From Micromussa lordhowensis (taxonomy: Eukaryota > Cnidaria > Anthozoa > Scleractinia > Lobophylliidae), in contig OZ026603.1 in assembly GCA_964020085.1 (NCBI GenBank), forward strand, positions 32,524,658 through 32,588,657: a stretch of 64,000 nucleotides of DNA, given 5' to 3'. The notes beneath the pieces were generated by a model, which saw only the letters and a program-made list of their open reading frames with translations, was not told where the DNA came from and did no database searches. The translations under genes were made by a program, and so were the position numbers. Within the stretch, counting starts at the first letter, position 1; each line of letters opens with the position of its first letter. Positions 57,801-64,000 of the stretch are shown here, in pieces.

Positions 57801-60800
57801 CATCAGGCTGGAGCTTACCTCCGGTTTCAGTAGTATGAAGTGACTACAGCTGTATGAGTACATGTATTTCCCCCCCCCCCCCCTGGATGTGATGCTAGTC
57901 CATCACAGGGTTACCCCCTCAATATTAAAGTCACTGGTACCCATTAATTCACACCTGGGTGGAGAGAGGCACTATGAAAGTGAAGTGTCTTGCTTAAGAA
58001 CACAACAAAATGCCCACTCTCAGGGCTCAAGCAGGTTCCAAAAAATTTAAAGCTGAGGTCTCAGCATGAAGACTTTCCCAATGATTTCTATTTACATGTA
58101 CGGTCCTAAAATTTTTAATTAGGGTCAAAATTACCTCAACATAGTTTGCTGGAAGGAATCCTTGGCAGTCATTACAGAAGCCTTCATACCAATTCTCATC
58201 CACTTGCTTTAGTAATGTTATAATTTCACCTTTATGCAATGTTAAATCACTAAAAACGAAAATAAAGGGGGGAGAAAATTTGTTATACATGTATTATACT
58301 ATTAAGGGGAGGTGTGTTCTTTATTAAAATTATTTTTGTTGTTTTGTGTCACATTTTTGCATGTACGTATTCTGAATGAGCTCCAGAAGTAATGTGGGTA
58401 CTAAATAAAGTATTGTATTTTACAGTTCTTGACAAAACTGGAATTACAGTAAGCTCTAGAGGTTAGTTATAGCAAGCCTGCAAGTAATTTTATTCTTCAA
58501 TAATGTAATTCATTTCTCAGCCCAAAGGTAATCATTTTGACTTACAGTGTAATAAGAAGACAGTCTCATCAAACAACCATTGTCCCCACATTTTATCATG
58601 GAAACTAAGGTGTATGCTTGTAGGCCTGTGACCATTGATCAGAGTACTCATCTGAGTTTTTTTTTAATGTCTCACAGAGCAAAATTTAAAACAATGTTAA
58701 AATTATATATTAATTTATTTTACAATACAATGTAATTCATGTCACCAGTGGCCAGCCCATTACCTCAAGTTTTTAAATTTGTCAATTTATAATTACCTAC
58801 ATGTCCCTGCAGCTCTCACTGATGAAAACACAACAAATTGACCACACATTTTTTCATTACAGGCTGTTATTATTTGCAACTTTGCACATGACGTAAATAT
58901 AATATAAGCCAAGCCTAAAAGCGGAGCTCCTGATTGCAATAATTAACCATAAAGGAAAGAGACAATTTGTTTTTCTTGGATCAGAAACTCACAAAATGAT
59001 CAACTGTGAGCATGTACATGTAAATATATTGTTTAGCATGTGGTTTCCCTATTTTTTTTCCAGTTAGAGTAATAGCCTGACTTGAGCCTGTGATTCAATC
59101 GAAAACTTGTACCTGGTCAGCAGTCAAGTTTAAGAAAACATGCGACCTTGATGAGCTCTAAACTTGAGCCTGCAATATAGTCATGTGATACTGGTCAGCA
59201 GATACCTTGTTTTGACAGCTGTCAATATTGACCAAAACCTGGATCACCAATATTAAAGATGTTCCTATGTTAATGGTGCTACTATCTTATTTTTAAAGGT
59301 ATTGGACTTGGCATGCAGATGTCCGGACATACGGACGGATATATGTACGGACAGTCACATGGCAGCCAAAGTTTTTCAGATTGAGGGGTTACCAAATTTT
59401 CTAAGGCATGCAGCTCTGCTTACACTCCAGGAGCTCCCCTAAAAAAACTTGACAAAAAGACAGTAAATTAGCTACATGTATTTGCACTCACCCAGCTTCT
59501 TTAGGTTCATAGTCATACAAAGCTCTAGCACATGGAAGAACCTTCAACAAGAGTGAACAGTGTTAATTATTTTATTTTGTGATCGCACTAAATTTCAATT
59601 ATTAATCTGAGTAAGGGTTTCTTTGTATGTCAATATACCATCAGCAATTCAGGGTTGTCGCTAAGCGCTGGCTGCCGGCGAAATTGTCCGGCTGAGAAAG
59701 AGGCAATCGCTGGTTGGATTTTGGGGTGCGATCACTTGGTAAAGAACAACGAACGGTTTTTAGGTTACGCATGTACAATCATTTGATATCTGAACCACAT
59801 CCGTTATCGAACCGTCTATATCAACCCAGTGAAAAGTTTGGGTTCGAATATCGGCGCAACTATAACGAATAAAGTAAATGGAAAAAATCCTGTTTTAAGC
59901 ACTTGTTTAGCGTGTTCTCTTTACGTGTACTGCGTCCGTCATCTTGAACGCGCAAAGCTTGGTAGCCCCGCATTCAAGGCATTGCAAAAGATTGGGGACG
60001 AAATTCTGTTCCAGGTCTCTCGCGAAAAATGGTGACCGACTCAATGAGAATCTTAGCCGAGAGACTCTTTTCTTAGCTACAACCCTGGCAATTCTCTCTA
60101 ATCGCACTCTACTTTCTCTGCAGAGCAACTTTAACTTCTGCCTTTTCAGAGTACCAGATGGCAGCAATTAGAATTTAAGCTAAATAAATAAAATCCAGCT
60201 AGACACCTGAGTCAGAGAATGACAAATACGGCTGCAGTGAAAAATCTGTCATCTTTGCTGAAACATCTGTTTGGATGTATAGTTTTGATCATGATCAATC
60301 ACAAGCAAGTGATTATCGACTCATTCCAGCACTGTGAATGGACTGTCGCAACGGATGGCTGTGAAGATCTACTGATTCATCAATTGCTTTAAAAAGCCCA
60401 ATCAACCCTGTGTAGTTGGCCTACATGTACAATGTAGGTCGGCTAACGGGATTGTATTACATGTACGTACATGTAGTTCTTCGAGAGAGCCAGAATATTT
60501 CTGAGACTTCTGAGGGAACGACGCATACTTATATTACAAAAAACCTGATGATATCTGACCACGATTTTGGGAAAAATCAAATAAGTGCCCCACTTGAATA
60601 AGCGCCCCTATCTTGTCCTTAATTTGAAATAAGGGCCCTGGGCACTACATGTAATTCAAGGATTTACGGTATATATATGTATCTGTTATAGACAAGTTTG
60701 TGCCTGGTAACCTTAGCACCACCAGTCTGATGTTGGAGAAGTGACAATAATTTATGACTCACAATTTGTTGGGCTACCAAGACAAATTATTAGCAACCAA

Positions 60801-63800
60801 ATGTTGAAAACTATCTATTGACTGTTGGTTAATGAGATGTCAGTAATTTAAAGCCCCAGATACAGTACTAGTTCAAAAAAACATATAACAATCTCCCTCA
60901 ACTTTATTTACCTGTCGTACAAGTAAGTGCTCTAGACAATTTTTGGAAAAGACATTGAAATGCAAAAAGGCCATAATTTCCAAGTTGACAGTCTCCCAAA
61001 CAATCAGACATTGTTTGGCTGATTTTTGGCCATTTGGAAAAGATATTTTGGATATTTGTTACATTGACTTTTGTGGTTAAATTGGCAGAGCTCCACTCTG
61101 AACAACTTTTTACAAGGTCATGAAGGTAAAACTGGCAATCTCCCAGACTTCATCTTTTTCTTAGGTTAGCTTCTCTGCTCTTTGTCAAACTGAGTCTTCA
61201 TGTGAAATCATCCATGTGAAAATATGTTACAGTTTTACCTGCACGTTCATTACATATTTACTCAAATCAAACTTGTTTACAGATGAACAGTTCTGCATGA
61301 CTGAGGAATAATTTTGAAATAGAGCCAAATGGCAAATTTTCTTCATGTTATGCTCTATTTAGAAAGAAATTTACATCCTACTGATTATAAACAGGTAATT
61401 AATTAATAGAAATCAACAATAAATTATAATATATAACTTACACTGTTCACAAAACAACAAGTTTATATGTTTCAAAGTAAACTCGATAATATTTCCATAT
61501 AAGGCATATTTTTCAGATAACAACTAATTAACACTGATTTACACCAGTGCGTCAGATCTCATAATAGGCTATTTTGTTTGTCTTGTGACATCCCATAGAG
61601 ACTAATTATGTCCAACTATGTCAGTGGTCACAGACTCGGAACAAAACTAAGTAATATTACTCTGCCTACATGTACACGTATTTTTAGCAATTAATAGTGA
61701 GTACAATATTGCTACCATCTATGAAAATCAATGTACATTTGATTCATAAACAAAACGCAAAATAATTTTATTTTTCATTTGAAAGTTTAGAAGACTTTCT
61801 ACAAATTGCTTCAGTTATAACAATAGAACCAAACTACTGCTTCACATTTTCATACTACAGGTAACAAGAAATTAGTCTTAAAGTTACTAAAAGGAAAAAG
61901 TTACTCAAAACATATGGATTTAGCAGAATCATTAAAGCCCTCAGGCTAAAAATACATCACAGATAACTTCCTTTGAAGGAAGACCTTGAGATGCATTGTC
62001 TTGCTGAAACCACAGGCGGCATTGACCCACTGCGATTATATCCCATAAATCATAAAATTATGCAAAAAGCACCATTGGATCACAAAATCAAGAAATAGTA
62101 CATTGGATCACAAAATCAAGTTAAAGTCTATTACTAATAAAAGATGACATGAGCTGGAAATAAAAACTTCCCTCTCATCGGTGAGACAGAGATTGATTTG
62201 CAATTTTTGCCATATTGAAATAGTCTTTTGCTTTATATCTGACGTCGATAGACCTGAAAGGAGGGGTGACTGACCCCGAAATATAACTCTCTTTATCCTT
62301 AAACAATAGTTAAATGTAAGTGAAAAGCTTTCTGTGATAATGCTCAAACAGTAATGCCAAGAAAAACACTATGAGCAAACATGCGGTCACTGTCTGAGGT
62401 GCTACCAGCAATGAAAACTGACAGAAACTTTGCTCAACCACTCATGCAAAGACTTCACTGCTAATTGAGAGCTGTGTTGTTCATGTAGTGAGCTAAAAAA
62501 GGAAAACAAAGATGAATGGATTGGACGAAACTAGAACAAAGGGAAACAAAACATGCCTGGAGCATTTGGATCTGAGTTGTCACTTGTCAAAACAACAAAT
62601 CTTGATAAAATGAAAGCACGTGACAAATGAAGATAGTGGCTGGCATAGTTATGACATACAGGGAAATTAATGAAAACGTGACGCTGCAAAGCTAACATTT
62701 ACTATGAACAACTGTTCATGAAACGAAAATAACGATAAATACCCAAGATAAAAATCACAAGATCTTTGGAAAGTTTCTATCAACCAATTTGCTCAATTTC
62801 AGCCAATTTGTCGTTTAAGCAATGCACTGACCATAAATTAGATGTACGATACTTCGCAACATCAGCCCATATTATTTTTATTTGGTTAATGCCTCTGACA
62901 AAGACATAACCTTGACAAGAGTTCACTCATAAATCAAATCCAAGCTTTGTCAGGAAAAAAAAAAGCTGAAATATTTTTTTCCAGCTGCAATGAATTACAG
63001 CCCGGATATGCAGGCACATTCTTGTGCCAGTTCTTCCGCTCACGCTGAAACAGCAAATGCAGATTAAAATATTTCCTTTCAGCAAGTGATGAAACTAACT
63101 TTACAAATGTTGGCGAATGGAATGTACGGTGTGAAAAAATGACTATTGCGATGTCGGTCAAGTTGGCAAAACAATACAACGAAATATAGCTGCGTGCTAG
63201 AATTAAATGATGTAAACACGATCCCTTTCTACAAATAATTAAGCGTAAAAGCGTAGTAATACAGCAATGGTAGGCAAGTATTCGCAAGGAAATATTTCAA
63301 AAGGTTGATTAAAACACGGCAATCATAGAACTCTCTTAATTTTCATTCATTTGAGGTCAAATTGTACAGATATTGTCCTATTTTTCAACAAGAACTAGAG
63401 AAATCTCAAAACGCCCAGATTGGATAACACTAATAAACGACATCTCACGAAAACCACGAACATGTTTGACCAAGAAGGTCGCGCACAGGAAACGTAGAAC
63501 TGAGCAAACTGACCGACCACAACTTGCACGATCGGAAGCAATTTTCTCTAACCACTGACCCTCCTTCGGGACTTAAAATAGGGAGGCATTTATAACGAGA
63601 GCTGGTTAATGGCGATATATGCACTTTTACGACAACAAAAGAAAATCTAGCACATGAAATCACGCACTTAAAAATAATACACGCAGCTTCCTGCGGTTCT
63701 AAAGCGAAAGCAAAAACAATTTAGTATCAAAGAAGCTCTTACCTGATCAGCACGGTTCTTCTGCTGGTTCAACCCTTCCAGAATTCGAACTAACATAATG

Positions 63801-63997
63801 TTCGCCGGCAGATCGTCCACATCTTCCTCCACGAGAACTCGACATTCAGGGCATCTTAACTCCTTTCTCCTCTCTACGATTTCTTTCAAACACCTTCTAC
63901 AGAAAGTATGTTGGCACGGTAATACCTTGCAACTTTGATCTAGCCGTTCCAGACACACAGAACACTCCAAAAGTTCATTTAAGTGGACTGCGTCCAT
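48838..63997 (-). CDS. SH3RF: SH3RF/POSH-type RING E3 ligase and SH3 scaffold
   Basis: Thirteen minus-strand exons join in frame to 652 aa: 63997-63743, 59541-59492, 58249-58135, 57410-57303, 55016-54921, 54267-54031, 52616-52432, 51632-51465, 51058-50719, 50340-50255, 49877-49802, 49546-49473 and 49006-48838. An N-terminal C3HC4 RING uses Cys12, Cys15, Cys28, His30, Cys33, Cys36, Cys49 and Cys52. SH3-1 (about 88-140; ALYDY, NWYEG, LPANYVE) and SH3-2 (about 153-208; ALFDF, NWCEG, FPITFVE) follow. A Ser/Pro-rich linker leads to SH3-3 (about 350-404; ALYTY, GWFKG, FPGNYV), a proline-rich region leads to the C-terminal SH3-4 (about 598-652; [15 protein letters not shown]). This order is that of POSH/SH3RF1 and SH3RF3, which scaffold Rac-JNK signalling and act as E3 ligases; vertebrate forms are longer (about 880 aa). 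Which vertebrate paralog it matches cannot be told. Confidence 0.96.
51603..51741. repeat. 69-bp tandem duplication across the exon-8 splice acceptor
   Basis: Two adjacent units (51603-51671 and 51672-51741) are nearly identical. Each holds the SH3RF exon-8 acceptor (AATAG then ATACGTAGC) plus about 30 bp of exon. The upstream copy in gene sense (higher coordinates) runs into TAA a few codons past the duplicated exon start, so only the downstream copy makes the SH3-3 domain. Confidence 0.93.
51808..51990 (+). repeat. Dispersed repeat, copy 3 of 3
   Basis: AACAAATAAAGAAGCTTAAG and CGTGTATTACACTGTGATAA match 22570-22700 and inverted 3424-3560. It lies in SH3RF intron 7. Confidence 0.6.
52118..52215. 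repeat. G-rich low-complexity tract
   Basis: A run of about 14 G at 52121-52134 followed by GGGGTGGGG repeats, in SH3RF intron 7. Confidence 0.8.
52918..53800. repeat. Degenerate internal repeats in SH3RF intron 6
   Basis: The phrase TCGAACTGAAAGTTC and close variants recur near 53250, 53441, 53538 and 53708, interleaved with variants of GAACGAGCGTGTTCA. Spacing is irregular at roughly 100-190 bp. A small inverted repeat (GCCGAGCG / CGCTCGGC) lies at the left end. It is probably one old dispersed element; no coding role. Confidence 0.5.
54316..54620 (-). mobile_element. tRNA-derived SINE, copy 1 in SH3RF
   Basis: On the minus strand a tRNA-like head with GTGGCCTCATGGTTACTGTG (A-box region) and GGGTTCAAGTCC (B box) is followed by a body with CACCCAGGTGTATAAATGGG and CAGCCTGATGGGCC. 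Two more copies lie at 56545-56860 and 57773-58030, all in the same orientation within introns of this gene. Confidence 0.85.
55321..55440 (+). pseudogene. RecQ-like helicase N-terminal stub
   Basis: An ATG opens [20 protein letters not shown], then LQHRGLEA, a TAA stop, and in the same frame [11 protein letters not shown], which fits the stretch before Walker A of RecQ/WRN-like helicases. The sequence then meets the shared core and the helicase is lost. Position and strand match the larger fragment at 37332-37800. Confidence 0.55.
55448..56288. repeat. Core segment shared by two transposons, copy 2
   Basis: Matches 37818-38508 from GAACTAAGCCGAAC to CATTTTACAC. Without the nested 160-bp MITE and its target duplication its length (about 679 bp) is close to the other copy (691 bp). 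Confidence 0.9.
55768..55927. mobile_element. pogo/Tc1-type MITE nested in the transposon
   Basis: Termini CAGTGAAATCCCGATTTCT and its inverse AGAAATCGGGATTCCACTG (one mismatch) are flanked by TA on each side (55766-55767, 55928-55929). At 160 bp with no coding frame it is a non-autonomous Tc1/mariner-pogo type element. It interrupts the shared core and is therefore younger than the core. Confidence 0.88.
56545..56860 (-). mobile_element. tRNA-derived SINE, copy 2 in SH3RF
   Basis: Same body words as 54316-54620 (CATCAGGCTGGAGCTTATCC, CACCTGGGTGGAGAGAGGC) with a diverged tRNA-like head near 56780-56850. Confidence 0.8.
56938..56985. repeat. (AAC)n/(AAT)n microsatellite
   Basis: Mixed AAC and AAT units in SH3RF intron 4. 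Confidence 0.85.
57773..58030 (-). mobile_element. tRNA-derived SINE, copy 3 in SH3RF, truncated
   Basis: Body words GGTAAAGTCTGCTTACAAGC and CACCTGGGTGGAGAGAGGC match the other two copies. The tRNA-like head is missing; the copy ends near the CTCAGGGCTCAAGC remnant. It carries an internal C-run. Confidence 0.75.
59650..60087. mobile_element. hAT-like non-autonomous element
   Basis: CAGGGTTGTCGCTAAG at the left and CTTAGCTACAACCCTG at the right are inverted with one mismatch. Direct repeats flank it: GCAATT exactly, or AGCAATTC/GGCAATTC if the ends are drawn one base in. CAGGG-type ends with a near 8-bp duplication fit hAT. It lies in SH3RF intron 1 and encodes nothing recognisable. Confidence 0.65.
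60088..63742. other. SH3RF intron 1, remaining part
   Basis: Long AT-rich intron sequence without a recognised gene. It contains several TACATGTA palindromes (60422, 60458, 60468, 60646, 61667). The minus-strand frames at 62108-62347 and 62934-63287 show no domain. Confidence 0.5.
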
Positions 63998-64000
63998 GGT

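Overview
The window is animal nuclear DNA: AT-rich, with spliced genes using GT/AG introns, TATA-box promoters, tRNA-headed SINEs and many fold-back repeats. The gene content (a bacterial-type tyrosine-decarboxylase-like enzyme with introns, an intronless rhodopsin-family GPCR, lineage-specific secreted cysteine-rich proteins and a POSH/SH3RF scaffold) and the repeat style suggest a cnidarian, probably an anthozoan such as a stony coral. The taxon is inferred; no database was available.

Layout. 0-6.9 kb has no confident gene; it holds a 127-bp minisatellite, fold-back repeats and a 162-bp tandem duplication just upstream of the first gene. 6.9-16.3 kb (+) is an 11-exon PLP-dependent decarboxylase gene whose exons join in frame to 955 codons. 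18.7-19.7 kb (+) is a single-exon GPCR. 22.3-42.2 kb is a cluster of four paralogous three-exon genes for secreted two-domain cysteine-rich proteins, ordered A(-) B(+) C(-) D(+). A resembles C and B resembles D, so the array looks like a duplicated divergent pair; D has a stop codon in exon 2. 44.5-46.2 kb (-) is a two-exon gene of unknown function with a repeated C-D-G-[YF]-F-G-C motif. 48.8-64.0 kb (-) is a 13-exon SH3RF/POSH gene (RING plus four SH3 domains, 652 aa) whose 5' UTR leaves the window.

Mobile DNA is plentiful. Three DNA elements with TAG...CTA termini and exact 9-bp target duplications lie at 12831-13258, 37169-39125 and 55148-56468. The two larger ones share a 0.7-kb core and each carries a decayed start of a RecQ-like helicase; one also encodes a CxxC zinc-binding protein on the other strand. 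There are also TTAA-flanked elements, a pogo-like MITE, a hAT-like element, four tRNA-derived SINEs and several fold-back families.

The strongest candidates for something undescribed are the helicase-carrying 9-bp-TSD transposon family, the duplicated divergent cysteine-rich gene cluster with 3'-flank segments complementary between oppositely oriented paralogs, and a marked concentration of the palindrome TACATGTA in the introns of the SH3RF gene (23 copies seen, against 2 found in the rest of the window).
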